Source of the DNA: Cordia subcordata | Lineage: Eukaryota; Streptophyta; Magnoliopsida; Boraginales; Cordiaceae | Direction: 5' to 3' | Length of the DNA stretch: 64,000 bases | Assembly: GCA_028554755.1 (NCBI GenBank) | Contig: JAPTOF010000012.1 | Location: 948,501 to 1,012,500, forward strand | Shown here: positions 1 to 11,776 of the stretch, piece by piece | Layout of the letters: each line of letters begins with the position of its first letter | Numbering within the stretch: position 1 is the stretch's first letter | Translations under genes and position numbers: made by a program | The notes under the pieces: model-generated | Seen by the model: the letters and a program-made list of their open reading frames with translations, nothing else | The model's database searches: none | What the model was told of the DNA's origin: nothing

Positions 1-1664
1 AAGGAGAAATGGAGCATGTAACTAGAGTAATTAATAGGAGAAAAAAGGGTCCACACAATTCCTTACAGTGTGCACTTATGTAAAAATTAATAAGTTTTTT
101 TTTTTTTGGGTTTTCAACAAGGTGGCAATGCCGAATTACTTGAAACATCATTTTAGGGGCAAAAAAAATTCATAGATCAAAAGAGAAAAAAAAAAAAAAC
201 TCTTAGTTAATGAGAGCTGGTCGCTCTATATATATGTCATGCAAATTTTTAAAAAGAAGACAAAAACAGCTATACGCAAATAGAAGGTTAATTATTTTTG
301 CCGGCCCCGAATAATCCTCCTTTTGCCGAATTATTACCGATGTAATCATAAAAAAGCTAATTTTTCGATAAATCTAGCCATGAAATTATAGTTGGAAACT
401 TGTTGCATGCATGCAAAAAATAAAAAGATAAAAAAAGAAAGAAAAAAGAAAAAGGCGATGCATGAAGATCAGATCATATGCTATCTTAAAAAAGTAAAAC
501 ACGTATAGATTTTATTTTTTTCTTATTTACCAGCTAAGCTTGATCTGGGGTTGACATGTCTGCGCTGTGGGTTAGAGCTACCACCACGTTCCATCTTCTC
601 TTCTTTTCTTTCTCTACCACTTGTTTCTGTCTCAAAGACTAAAAAAGTTTACACACACTTTGTGTGAAACTTATAGAGGCCTTAGAGAGAGTCCACTTGA
701 ACCAACATGTTTAACTTCAAAATGGTTCAAATTTATTTGACAAGTTTAATTAATTAAGCGGACAAAAAAAATGAAAAATGGTGACTTTTATTGGTGGTAG
801 GGGGTGGACCCTGTTGTTGCTAATCCTCATTTATTGATAGATATAGCAATGGTATATTTATTTAGTGTGCAAGCAATCTAGATTATTAAAAAAGAAAAGA
901 AAATCACTTTTCTTAATCATAAGTGAAGTGCATAATTGTTAGCCATTACGATCTTTCATTAAGTTTTTCTCAATCAATTCAAAAGGAGAAAATGATTTGC
1001 CATTGTCGACGCAGAAAATTAATTGATATGCATCATATTTCCCTTTCCGACGCCCTGTATCGTTGATTTTCTAAACAAAAATTGTTTAAATTTCAGCTAA
1101 TTGAGCCATTCAAAATTTGAATTAAGCAAAAAATAATTCTTACAGATCAGAGGCCTGCGTTTTATTAAGTTGTACCATTAACTGATAATAAATGGTGTTG
1201 TCAAAATCATATAATTGACCCCAGCTAATGTTGGAATAGGCTTAGCTTGGATTGGTTTCCGGTTTATTTGTTAAGATTAAAGATATGTTTCTTGACATTC
1301 AATCATCGTGGTCGATAGGGAATACAGAAATGCATGATTGAAAGTTCTTCTGACAAAATGTAGAATAGTACACCTATCAAGACGAAAGTCAAAGACGAGT
1401 CTTGTAGGTAGACATATCAAACCAAAATACAATATCAAAATGCACTTACTTTCGAAGCAAAGCAAAGTTCATTTTTTGTAAAAACTAGGGTTACTAAGAA
1501 TAGTCTGACAATCATGCACAATAGAGACCTTTAGTTGTGCTGGTGCAATGACCATAGGTAGCTAGTTGAGCTCCGTATATTCTCTCTACAAATTTAAATT
1601 TTTAGATAAAGTGATAATTCTAACATGAGTTTAACAATTAAAAACCAATTAATCTCAATTTCCA
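1..1664. other. Intergenic, no gene seen
   Basis: AT-rich DNA with homopolymer runs and only short random reading frames. A pyrimidine-rich stretch near 590-640, followed by AT-rich sequence, could be the 5' flank of a gene outside the window, but nothing supports this further. Confidence 0.5.
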
Positions 1665-1671
1665 TACTCAC

Positions 1672-2047
1672 TATAGTGGGCAAAACCCGATTCAATATCT
1701 TTGGCCTATATCCATGACCTATCTTGTGTGCCTCCCGATCTAGCTTGGGGTCAAAGCAAGAAAAAGGTTAAGTAAGGAAAGTCAAACTTAGTATGGATCA
1801 AGAAAGAAGCAATTCACCCCTAATTTGAGGGCTCCAATGTTGGAAGTAGATTATATGGTATTAATGGGCAAGGAATTAGGAAACTCAATCACTATAAATA
1901 TCAAACCATGGTATAGCAATAGGGGAGACAATTGTACGTTCACACACTACACCCTAATCATTCTAAAAGTATTACAGGTACCCAACATAAAAAGGAATCT
2001 TAGGATTCTTTCAACTGTAAGGTCCTAATTGTAGATTTAGGGGTCTA
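1672..2047 (+). repeat. 5' LTR of the non-autonomous element
   Basis: Aligns along its full length with 4426-4799. It contains a TATA-like segment (actataaatatc, near 1891) and ends in aggggtcta, as does its partner. The first dinucleotide is TA where the partner has TG. Confidence 0.8.
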
Positions 2048-2052
2048 AAATG

Positions 2053-2070
2053 TGGTGCCCACCGTGGGGC
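2053..2070 (+). promoter_or_regulatory. Primer binding site (putative)
   Basis: The segment tggtgcccaccgtggggc starts five bases after the left LTR. It resembles the TGGCGCC-type primer sites of plant Ty3/gypsy elements, so the element was probably mobilised by gypsy-type machinery. The matching tRNA was not identified. Confidence 0.6.
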
Positions 2071-2340
2071 ACTGGCAATACAAAAATGTGAACAAAAAAA
2101 ATCATGTATCATGCACTACTAATACAAAAATCTAGAAAGAAAAAATATATATATCATCTATCATCCGGTCTTCATTCTCTGGGTCTGACAAAAATTGGAC
2201 CGTTCGCTTGGACTGCACTACACCTTAATCCAGCCTATAGCCCAAAATTGGACCGTTCTCTTGAAACTCCAATAGGACAAATTAAGGCTGCGGCATGTTC
2301 AGAAAATAGAACGCTACTTTTCGACAGTAATGTTGTAACA

Positions 2341-2840
2341 ATTTAAGTCTAAAGGAAGAGCTCATCCTAAAAGACTAATATGTTAGGTGAGATAACTCCT
2401 TGAACTTAAGAACCACTCACAAAGAAGTGGGGTTTCCAATGTGGAAAATCATTAGATTCCAATCCCCCTTAAAAAGCCAATGTCCACGTCAGGCTAGTCT
2501 ATTGACATTGACCCGATGGCATCCCTTTCCCCTTTAGCGGCTCCACTCAATGTCCACGTCAGGCTAGTCTATTGACATTGACCCGATGGCATCCCTTTCC
2601 CCTTTGGGAGCTCCACTCACCTATCAGTATTCGGTGTGACCACACTGCACCTTAATCCAGCCTAATCTAGTCTATAGTCTCTTCTCCATGGAGTCCACTC
2701 TCAATAAAAGCACCAATATAACAACCTAAGCTCAAAGGAGGAGCCCATCTTAAAAAACTTGTTTGTTAGGTGCAAGAACCCCTTTAACTTAAAAACCACT
2801 CACAAAGAAGCGGAATTTCCAATGTGGGAAATCATTATAA
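2341..2840 (+). repeat. Internal repeats of the non-autonomous element
   Basis: A ~70-bp unit with tgtccacgtcaggctagtct is repeated in tandem at about 2480-2549 and 2550-2619, nearly identical. A second repeat (ccactcacaaagaag and flanks, about 120 bp) occurs at 2342-2465 and again, diverged, at 2722-2840, so the tandem pair is itself bracketed by repeats. Confidence 0.7.
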
Positions 2841-3770
2841 ATTTTTTTTTTCTTTTTATCCTACAGCCTGAAGTGAATTTTTTTGTTCCTTTTTTTCTTA
2901 CTCTTGACAATTTTAGATTAATGAAGATAATAATGAACATCGGGAATATAGATTGTATTCTTCTTGCATATTGCTTAAGTTTATAAAGAGTTGAAATTTT
3001 AATGGATGTTGAAGCAAATAATAAACCATTTCTTATAGAATTTTAGCTCGTCCTGGGCACCCTTTTTTTGTTAATTAAATCACAAGTTCTAGATACCAAC
3101 GCACTTTTACATTGAATATGATTTGAAAAAGAGTATGAATCCTTCCACCGAATTATGAGATGACTTGAACCAACTAAACATGTTCATTTGTACAGTTGGT
3201 GACTTCGGCATATTAGCACGCTGGCTGTATAAGAGCAAAAGAATTACGATTTTGTTCTGAAATTATTAATTTAAAATTTTATATACTTATTTTGGAATTA
3301 ATATTCTTTTCATATATGTTAGAGAAGCGTATTTATATTATAATAACCCCTCATATATACCTAGTTCGAAGCACTTTTCTAAATATAAAAGTTTAGAAGA
3401 AGTTGCAGTCTCAGTTGCTGTCTTACACAATGATCTGTGTTCTATTATAGTTACATAGTATATCCCAAGAAGGAACATATTTTTATGATATAGAAGTTCA
3501 AAAGAAATATAGAGTGTTGCTAAGTCTTCGTAGGTTTCCAAGAACAATTGTTCCTTCTTAAAACAACAAACGACTTCACTTAAAAATGTCCAAGTGGATG
3601 ACATGACATTATTCATTCTATAATTTTGCAATCTCTTTTGTTTGCTAACTAATCCTAGTGACAATAAGTGATGGCCAAGGTGATTCAGGGTCTTTGTGGT
3701 CGGAAATTCTTCCAATAAATAATGGACATCAGATCGTGATAATATACGTAAATTGGAGACACTTTTGACG

Positions 3771-4250
3771 CTTTCGGCCCTCGATTTTCATTGGGCTTGC
3801 GTTGACATTTTTAGCCCTCGATCTTCATCGGGCTTGCAATTGATATTTTCGGCCCTCGATCTTCGTCAGTCCACTTTGACATTTTCATCCCTCGATTTTC
3901 ATCGGGCTTGCTTTGACATTTTTAACCCTCGATCCTCATCAGGCGTGCAATTGATATTTTCAGCCCTCGAGTCCATTTTGACATTTTGAACCCTCGATTT
4001 TCATCAAGCTTACTTTGACATTTTTAGCCCTCAATCTTCATCAGGCTTGCAATTGATATTTTCGTCCCTCCATTTCCATCAGGCTCGCTATTGATATTTT
4101 TGGCCCTCAATTTTCATTGGACTCGCTATGACAGCTTCAGTCTTGATTTTCATCGGGCTCGCTATTGGCATTTTCAGCCCTTGACTTTTATCGGCCCCAC
4201 AGTTGAAGTTTTTAACCATAGACTTTCTCAAATTCCATTATTAACTTTTT
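3771..4250 (+). repeat. Minisatellite, about 44-bp unit, ~11 copies
   Basis: Degenerate units alternate a block like gccctcgattttcatcgggc with a block like ttgcaattgatattttcg. The period is about 44-46 bp, and neighbouring units tend to alternate between two variants. The short reading frames here are products of the repeat, not genes. It ends about 170 bp before the right LTR. Confidence 0.8.
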
Positions 4251-4425
4251 CAGTCTTAAATTTTCATTGGATCCATTGTTATCGTTGGTGACCTTTCTAC
4301 CCTTAGTAGAACGAGTGAATGAGAATCATCTGTGTTCTTGGTGTTTCCAGAAAGTGCATGTGAAAATTAGGGCATCACTCTTCATGTCTTAAAAGACTTT
4401 AAGACATAAAGAGTGCGGGGCTAAC

Positions 4426-4799
4426 TGTATTTGGCAAAATCCGACTCGATATCTTTGGACTGTATCCATTACCGATCTTGTGTGCCCTGGTTTAGCTTGG
4501 GGGCAAAGCAATATAAGGCTTAAGTAAAAAAAGTCAAGCTTAGTATGGATTAGGAAAGAAGCAATTTACCCCTAATTTGAGGGCTTGAATGTTGGGAGCA
4601 AATTATATGGCAGTAATGGGCAAGGAATTAGGAAACTTGATCACTATAAATATCAACCCATGGTATAGCAACAGGGGAGACAATTGTTCATTCACACACT
4701 ACGCCTTAATCGTTCTAAAAGTATCGCCAGTACCCAACATAAAAAGGGATCTTGGGGCTCTTTTAACTGCAAGGTCCTAATTGTAGATTTAGGGGTCTA
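4426..4799 (+). repeat. 3' LTR of the non-autonomous element
   Basis: Direct repeat of 1672-2047. Starts tgtatttggcaaaatccg and ends ggggtcta. It is preceded by the purine-rich stretch aaagagtgcgggg, a possible polypurine tract. Confidence 0.8.
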
Positions 4800-4806
4800 T
4801 ACTCAC

Positions 4807-5487
4807 TACTACCCATTTAAAAATATTAAAATTGTCCTGTGCACGACTTTTAACAAATCATACCTGCATGCAATAACTCTAACAAGAAGACATGTGTAAA
4901 CTAGACATATGCTTGTTAATAAATTTTAATACATATATGCATTGGTCCGAGTTTGGGTGTGACGCTGATAACACTTTTATATGGTATGTATACAAGGTAA
5001 TCCTTTCTATAGTAAGTTGTTCTAAATGAAAAAAGAAACCAAAAGATTCACCCTTGCATAAAACATAACCCTCACAGAATCAGTGTGTTTAGTTATGAAT
5101 TATAATAATTGTGAGGATTATAATTCTCATATACTCATGTAAAAGAAGTCCAACGCTTGGGCCAACGAAAATGCCTATCATGACCCACAGACATGAGTTG
5201 GACAAGGTGCCGTTGGCTAGCATTTGATCTCTAGTGTCCTTTCAATATTTCTGGTTCAAAAATAACATCGGATAATATCCCCACTTATCTTGTATCATCT
5301 TATAACGTTATAATATTCATCTAGTAATGTTTATTTGCATAACGACATCAACTGGTAGGATATTTGCAGTGGCTGCATATAATTCTCGTGAAGGTGTCCA
5401 CTCCAACGGCATTATACTAACGGCCACAAGTAACTTTTCCCCCATAGTCCAAGCATGAAGCATGAACTTTTTCATTTTTTTTTTTGA
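4807..5487. other. Intergenic, no gene seen
   Basis: AT-rich sequence between the LTR element and a foldback element. No long reading frame or RNA gene was recognised. Confidence 0.5.
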
Positions 5488-5850
5488 AAAAATTCCACAA
5501 ATAATCTTTATTATTTAAATAAAATGTTATTCTGATCCCTGTTATTATAAAAGTTATTCAATGAATCCTTAATATTTGTACAAAGTACTTTAATATAATA
5601 TCTAATGTTTGAAAATGACATATTTGGTCCTCAATGTTTACAAAAGACACACTACAACTTTTGAAAGTCAAAATGGGGTTCAAATTGATATTTATTATAA
5701 ATATTAAGAAACGAATGAACACATTTAAAATAATAAGGACCAAATTAACAAATTTTACAAACAATAAAGATCAAGTAAATCATTTTTAAAATAATAAAGA
5801 CTAAAATGACTTTTTTTATAAATAATAAGAAGTATTTGTGATGTACTCTT
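5488..5850. mobile_element. Foldback/MITE-like inverted repeat
   Basis: The left arm (ttccacaaataatctttatt) and the reverse complement of the right end (catcacaaatacttcttatt) pair over long, diverged arms. The same family, better preserved, is at 12390-12826. There is no coding sequence and no clear target duplication. Confidence 0.55.
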
Positions 5851-6238
5851 TCTTTTCTTTTGCAAAATAACATCTCAATTGGTAAAAAAATAATAATTTA
5901 ATTATGATGAGATAATTTGAACAATTCATTATCATTCTGAGTTTGAAGAAAACTGCTAATTGCTAAATTGTGGCAACAATAATGATATTATGAGCCAGAT
6001 TTACCATGACCATAGAAAAATGTTATAGGAAAACTATAACAAAATTAAAGAACAAAAACACACATACAGTTTTTGATAAATAAAAATAATCCTAACTTCT
6101 ACCTTAATACAAAAAAAAATTTAAATTAAATACCCACACAAAGTGCACAATCATTTCAACCTAATTCAAAAAAAAAAAAAGGAAAGAAAAGAAAATGCGA
6201 AAAAAGTTAAAATGTTTTAGAAGTACAAAAAGATAAAG
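5851..6238. other. AT-rich intergenic, includes FLA 3' UTR
   Basis: Region downstream of the FLA gene on the minus strand. The stretch next to the stop codon presumably holds the 3' UTR. Nothing else was recognised. Confidence 0.4.
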
Positions 6239-7480
6239 TTACAGCATCAAAAATGCAAACAAAAGACTTAGACACATGACAACAAATCCCCCGCCGTCAA
6301 ATCTAACGGCCCCGTTATTATCAGCCGTTGCATCCGCCGGATCCTCATCGGGAGCATCAGCCGGAGAATCCGCAGGCGAATCAGCAGGAGCTGGCGGCGA
6401 CTTATGCTTCTTCTTGGAAGATTTCGGCGACTCAGCGTCGGCCTCCGGCGCCGGTGCCGGAGCCGGAGTCAGAGCAGCCTTGAACAATTCCTCCGGCATC
6501 AAAACCTTATTGATAGTGAAAATGGCCAACGGCTGTTCGTCAACTAACGTCCCCGTTATCTTCGCCGTCACGAGCTTCGTCCTCAGCGTCACGATAGCGC
6601 CGTCGTTTTGCACCGTGAAATCGAATTTGTCGGCTCTGTCGGTCGCCAACGTGTTCATAACGCCGTTATTCGATTTCAACATGGATAACGAATTGTAAAC
6701 GGGGACGGCGTGAAATTCTAACAGCGCTTGTTTTCCGGCGGCCGTTAAGTTCTTAAACTTGGGCAAAAACGCCTTCATCGCGTCATCGCCTGGACAAAAC
6801 ACCGTTAACCCACCGTCGATGGTGCTGTCGTAAGTCTCCTCAGCCGGTGACGTCAGCAAGGTCTCAGCAAAGACTTTGCAGCCATGAGCAGACATTAAAG
6901 CCGTGAGATTCATTCGGCTCGGCTCAGGAGCCGGAGCTTCGGCTTCAGGCGACGTCAAAACTGAGCTTATTTGTATCACGGAGATGTTGTACGGCACTTC
7001 TTCGACGGATTTCACGAACGTGGCGTCTGTAGCGCCGCCGTTGTCCTTGGCGCCGAAGCCGACTTTGCCGCCCTTGAGATCGGTGATGTTGACGAACCCA
7101 GACGAACCGGCAGCGGCGCCGGTGGCTTGGTACATGGTGGCGGCTAATGCAGTGCCGTTAGTGATCTGGTGGAGCTTTTTAGCTCCGAAGTAGTCTAGCA
7201 AGACGTGCAAAGAGAGGACATTTTTTATGGCGCTGATGGGGAGGTTCTTCGAGAGCAGATCGGACATGGCGGCATTGTCGACTGCGCAGACGGTGATGGT
7301 CTCGCGGTGGTTGATCTCGTCTGCGAGGTGGGTCGTCGTTAAGTATCGGTTGAAGGTGGAGAATTCTGGGTGCTTGGCTAGAATGTGGGTGATGTTGTGG
7401 GCGTTGCTGGTGGTGGATAGCAGGAGGATGGCGACGGAAAGGACGGCCGTGGCCACGGCGGAGGCGTGGCGGTGCTGCAT
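6239..7480 (-). CDS. FLA: Fasciclin-like arabinogalactan protein (FLA1/FLA2-like)
   Basis: Single-exon gene for 413 residues, the usual length for group-B FLAs. A signal peptide (about 1-27) precedes a first FAS1 domain (about 28-172) with the conserved stretch NVLSLHVLLDYFGAKKL. A short Pro/Ala/Ser AG-type spacer (177-188) leads to a second FAS1 domain (about 190-335, conserved LLEFHAVPVY). Next comes a long AG-glycan region rich in AP and SP (338-378), interrupted by a Lys run (354-360). A hydrophobic C-terminus (398-413) is a typical GPI-anchor signal. Several NxS/T sites (for example NIT, NGT, NIS, NLT) lie in the FAS1 domains. Family members are plasma-membrane/cell-wall proteoglycans in adhesion and wall signalling. 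The start is the first Met before the hydrophobic core. Exact orthology within FLA1/2/8/10 is not resolved. The plus-strand reading frames here are shadows. Confidence 0.95.
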   Translation of the reverse strand: MQHRHASAVATAVLSVAILLLSTTSNAHNITHILAKHPEFSTFNRYLTTTHLADEINHRETITVCAVDNAAMSDLLSKNLPISAIKNVLSLHVLLDYFGAKKLHQITNGTALAATMYQATGAAAGSSGFVNITDLKGGKVGFGAKDNGGATDATFVKSVEEVPYNISVIQISSVLTSPEAEAPAPEPSRMNLTALMSAHGCKVFAETLLTSPAEETYDSTIDGGLTVFCPGDDAMKAFLPKFKNLTAAGKQALLEFHAVPVYNSLSMLKSNNGVMNTLATDRADKFDFTVQNDGAIVTLRTKLVTAKITGTLVDEQPLAIFTINKVLMPEELFKAALTPAPAPAPEADAESPKSSKKKHKSPPAPADSPADSPADAPDEDPADATADNNGAVRFDGGGFVVMCLSLLFAFLML

Positions 7481-7665
7481 TGTGGCAGTGGTGGGCTAGA
7501 GAGAGAAACGAGAGACGTTGGGTTTTTCAGACAAGCAGAGATTTCTAGTACAGAGAGTGTTGTCTGAAAGTGCACTAAAAAGATAGTTGACAGTGAAATG
7601 ACACTAGGTTTCGTTATAATTACTTGTGAAGCCACTGGGGAGACGTTGTATATTTTCATTAAAAA
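7481..7665 (-). promoter_or_regulatory. FLA 5' leader and proximal promoter
   Basis: Read on the minus strand, a CT-rich leader (tctctcgtttctctctctag near 7495-7515) precedes the ATG. AT-rich sequence with a TATA-like attataac near 7613 lies about 130 bp upstream. The transcription start is inferred only. Confidence 0.35.
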
Positions 7666-10232
7666 TGCTTGAATAATTAAATTTTGTTTATTACATTGTA
7701 TGAGTTGCTATTAAAATGACAAGCTAGATTCTGTTTTTATGACTGTGAAGCGTGGAAAAAGGTGTACACAGCTGGCTATATCATGGTCTTTTTGGTGTTT
7801 GGTTGCATAATGTGAAATTTTTAATAAAGTGATGATGAGTTGTATATTATGATGATGATAATGATTTGTTTTTCGAGTTTTGGCTACATATTGTGGAATC
7901 TTTGATTAGGTGATAATGACTTTGGGTTCTGAAAAATAATGATCTCTTATATGTTAGAACGTTACGAAAAAAGTTTATTTATTTATTTTTTTTGGTTATA
8001 AAAATTTCATTGGAGCAAACAAAATTACGTAAGAGATTAGGGTGCTGTACTATAAGCGCCCAATTTTTTACGACCCTGTCTACTGGCTTGTTTTCCATTC
8101 TTAGTATACACTGAAATTGTATGGAGTGGATTTCAGTAACGATCTTTTTGATGTCCTCGATGATTAGTTCGTTTCTGTAATTAGTTGATTTATTATCTGT
8201 TTAAATCATTTTGCGTTTTTAAGTATCTTCGAGTAAACTACAGTGAAAATGACAGTGTGTTTTGATTCAATTACAGGTGTGATGGCAACTAAAGTGTTGG
8301 ATGAAATTTACAGCTGGTGATGGTCCCTTTCGTGTTCGCGTTTAGAGAATTCTAAGAAGGGATTGTTGATTTGCGGAATAATGATTTGATTTATTTTGTC
8401 GGAGAGAGCAATGATGTCAAGAAAGGGATATATGAATTATGATCATTAGCCATTGGAGTAGTGGTTTGAGTTTGTGCTTTATTCTTTTTTTCTAGATGGA
8501 AATTTTAAATTTGGTGTTATTTTTAATTTTTATATAAAAGAAACCAATTGGCAGAGCTCGATCATCAACTGATAAAAATCTCAAGCGCATTAAACTTTTC
8601 CAAAACTATTACACCAAGTAAGAAAGAATAGGGTACTTAATTTAGTAGGAGTCAACGTGAGTCACCCCCATACATGTGTAACGTTCTTCTCACCCTTTTA
8701 CACTAGAGTATCTGTGACGGACAAAAATTTGGAATTAATTTTGAGTCCTAAGTCAATGCTTAAGATTAGACACGAGAAATAAGGATTACTCGTTTTACAA
8801 GTTGCTAAATTTGGAGCCACATGAATTGATCTAACGTGATCCTATCAAAAGGTAATTTTAGTCAAAGGGGAAAAAGGAAATTGTTCGTAATATGAGGCAA
8901 AGTATTGCAATTCAGAAGCTTGCATAAGGCACTGATCCTACCATATGCTAATTTCTAAGATTATTCAAAGAGAAAATTTGTTTTCTAATATGGTATATAG
9001 GAATGCAATATAGAAGCTTGCAAGCTACAAAATAGAATGCGTAGGAAGTGATGATCTTTTTGCATTGCATCATTTGCTGCTTTCCATGTCCAAAACCTTT
9101 CATTTATTTTATCGACAGAATATATAAAGAAGTCCAATAAGGCTTCCAAATTATTTACTGCTTTTGTATATCTCAAGCCAAAAAGAATCAAAATAAATTT
9201 AGATCCATTTTATATCTGGACTAACTTTTTATTTTCAGCATATAGTTTTTCGTTTTGAAATTCGTTAATAAATGTTTTGGTTTTGGTTACAAATTATACT
9301 ATATAATCATCATTATGGTTATAATAGTTAGTAATTTGTAAGCTTGTTGGCTAATTATTTCGATTTTGGCTACAAGATGTGTTAAACAATTTCATCATCT
9401 CTAGTAATTTGTCAGTTTTTATTTTAGTCAAATTATAAGAGACTATTGCCAGGCATTATGATTAATTACTCTTGGATTCTGTAGAGAGTTTAACAGATTT
9501 TATACTCCTTTACCTCAGAGATGTCTCCTTATTCGAAAAGAAACCAAATATTCCAAAACTGAACCAACCTTATTTTCCTTAATGTTAATTGTTTCGCATA
9601 ATCATTTTCCGTGATAAGATATTTTAGATTTGTTTTTGACTCCAATAAAGAGCTTGAAGAGGGCGTTATTGCATCCGGTGTAATGGTCTTGGGAAGAATT
9701 ACCTAATGGAATGGTCTTAAAAGAGAGTTATGGCATTCGAAATTTATCACTTAGTGATCATAGCCTGTTAAATACCCGTTGCTCAGGATTTGCAATTGAG
9801 TGCTTATACCCCTAAAAAAAAAAGAGAGAGAAAAAAAAACAGCTTGAAACAGGTCACATGCTGACATGCTTTAAGCATCGATTGGGTGTCCAGAAATAAA
9901 CTATAGCTCAAGTATCGCATATGCTTTTCTCAAATCATAATACTTTCATGTATCACAACACTCTCTTGCTCCCCATGCATTGCATTACTTGCACAGTTTA
10001 TTCTTATTGTTTTTGCATTATTAGCAAAATCAACTACCTAGAGTTTATTGCTAGACTGTAATTATTCTCAAGTACAATTTACAAACTTATACAGTTACAT
10101 AGAAACAATTTTTTATAGATCAAACCCACCAATTGCATGTCTCTCGAAATATTAAAATGTTGTATAACAATTATATTTATAATTTCAAATTATTAAATTC
10201 ACATATAATATTCTAACTTTCGATTTGTGTAG
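7666..10232. other. Gene-poor intergenic region
   Basis: 2.5 kb of AT-rich DNA with no long reading frame, RNA gene or clear repeat seen. It probably includes the distal FLA promoter at its left end. Confidence 0.4.
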
Positions 10233-10431
10233 CAAGAATGATAGTTCGCCGCAGCTAGCTTCGGCCACCTCATCAGCAGCCAATGTACAGCGTGGATTTT
10301 CACGTGCGAAGGATACGGTTAATGATAGTGACTCAGCGTCTCTGCCGACATCCACCCCGCTTCTAGAAGGTTCTTCGCCGATTATTTGCAATGAGAAAAC
10401 AAAAAAGAAAAAGAAAAAAAAATCAGCTTAG
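10233..10431 (+). pseudogene. Exon-like orphan fragment
   Basis: An island of about 200 bp is clearly GC-richer than its flanks and open in one frame. It encodes a Ser/Ala/Thr-rich segment ending in a Lys run and a stop. It lacks an ATG and begins right after an acceptor-like tttgtgtag, so it looks like a last exon without its gene. No family was recognised. It may be a gene fragment moved by a transposon, or chance. Confidence 0.3.
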
Positions 10432-10954
10432 GTCAGTTTATTTTGCAGAAAAATAACTTGATGAAGAGGATATTTATAGGAAAGAGATATTTGTGTGAAG
10501 TGAAGAATTCTTTTGTATTTAATTATCACATAGAAAAGCATTTTATCAGAAAAAGGAGAGCGTAAAAGAGAGAATATGTGCATGCAAATATTTTACATGA
10601 AATACATAATATTTTTTAGTGTTTGATTATCATATTAATAAACACTTTTGAATGGAGATGAGAGTGTAAAAGAGAGAGTGTGCATGCGTGTGCAAGATCA
10701 GCGAGTGGAAAATAATTTCATTTCTTTTGAGAAAGATATTAATATGTGAACTAACTTTGATTCATAGTTCAAGCATTCTAATAATTTTAAAAGCTAAGAA
10801 GAAAATTTTAGGAAGGCCATGAGTAAATTTTAGAACCAAATTATGGAATTGCATTTGTCGTCGAATATGGGTCTTCGATTACGCTCAATTTATTAATACA
10901 AAGAGCAATCACAAATCTACACTAAATGGCCACCATTTTCAGCGCATTCTCATA
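10432..10954. other. AT-rich intergenic, no gene seen
   Basis: Contains two similar GA-rich blocks (aaaagagagaatatgtgcatg near 10563 and aaaagagagagtgtgcatg near 10668), a weak local duplication. Nothing else was recognised. Confidence 0.4.
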
Positions 10955-11776
10955 TGCATTAATCATGTAGCACATTGTGTCGGAGCTAGGGAAGTGTGGA
11001 GGCTTGTCCAACCAGACCAATATCATAGGTTTTCGAGAATTTAGCATGGAAAGATTGGCTCAAATATAACTTGGAGGACAAAAAATGGAATGTTACCTTT
11101 ATTATCACTTTATAGTGGCCCTGACGTTGGAGAAACGAGATTTTACATAAACAAGAGACGGATAGAAATCCTCAAATCAAGACATGGCATATCAACAAAA
11201 TATGTGAAGGAGATGGGAGATGCATGGAAGGATTGCATCAAGGATCAACCTAAAGGAAAGAAAGAGTGGCAACTTATCAGGTGGAATGCTCCTTATAGAA
11301 GTATAAAACTTAACTTGGATGGTTACTCGAAAAAGGCAGCGGCAGGAGGGCTCTTCAGAGATGTGAGAAGCAAATGGGTTCTGGGGTTCACCATTAGTCG
11401 AGGAGTAGCCTTTAACAATGCAGCTAAAGCAAGAGCATTGTTTGAAGGACTTCGAATTGCAAAGGAGTTACACCTTCATGAGTTTGAGATTGAATCAAAT
11501 TCACAACTTTTGGTGCATTGGATGACCGATTATGCTACAACCAAAAGAACGCTATTTCCAATGATCAAGGAATGCAAAAGTATCATGACAAGAAATAGGG
11601 GCTTCTCTCTCAAACATGCTTTTAGGGAAGCAAATAAAAGCGCATATCGAATGACAAATTTTGGTTTCACACTCCTTGTTGGAGTACATAGGATCACGGA
11701 CCCTCCGAAGCTTATTAAACCTTTCCTTGGGAAAAATATGAGAGGAGTTTTCTTACATCGACTTATTTCTATGTAA
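10955..11776 (+). pseudogene. LINE-derived RNase H domain relic (RVT_3 type)
   Basis: The open part (11090-11776, 228 codons) carries a plant LINE-type RNase H fold: KLNLDGYSKKA, then GGLFRDVRSKWVLGFT, ARALFEGLRIAKEL, EIESNSQLLVHWM and a final REANKSAYRMTNFG. Of the catalytic acids, only the first Asp (LDG) is kept; the expected Glu, the Asp of the VESDS-type motif (here ESNS) and the last Asp (here Tyr) are replaced. Upstream, in shifted frames from about 10955, are HVAHCVGAREVWRLV and NLAWKDWLKYNLED, the zinc-binding linker that precedes RNase H in LINE polyproteins. An in-frame stop and frame changes separate these parts. It is a 5'-truncated, inactive copy, although the terminal frame could still be transcribed. 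Confidence 0.75.

Larger units (their letters stand above)
1672..4799 (+). mobile_element. Non-autonomous LTR retrotransposon (LARD/TRIM-like)
   Basis: Two direct repeats of about 375 bp (1672-2047 and 4426-4799) bound a 2.4-kb internal region with no gag or pol coding. The same heptamer tactcac lies just outside both ends (1665-1671 and 4800-4806) and reads as a target-site duplication. A primer-binding-site-like segment follows the left LTR, and a purine-rich stretch precedes the right LTR. The right LTR starts with TG; the left starts with TA, as expected from decay. The internal region holds a 70-bp tandem duplication, a dispersed ~120-bp repeat and a minisatellite. Replication proteins must have come from another element. 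Confidence 0.8.

Noticed and set aside
3338..3715. 125-codon minus-strand frame
   Set aside because: It lies inside the non-coding body of the LTR element at 1672-4799, has no recognisable motif, and the composition matches its AT-rich surroundings.
3771..4250. Regular repeats that could suggest a CRISPR-like array
   Set aside because: Units are degenerate along their whole length with no unique spacers, and the DNA is a plant genome. It is a minisatellite.
6276..7499. Several plus-strand frames across the FLA gene
   Set aside because: Antisense shadows of a GC-rich coding sequence; no domain and no leader.
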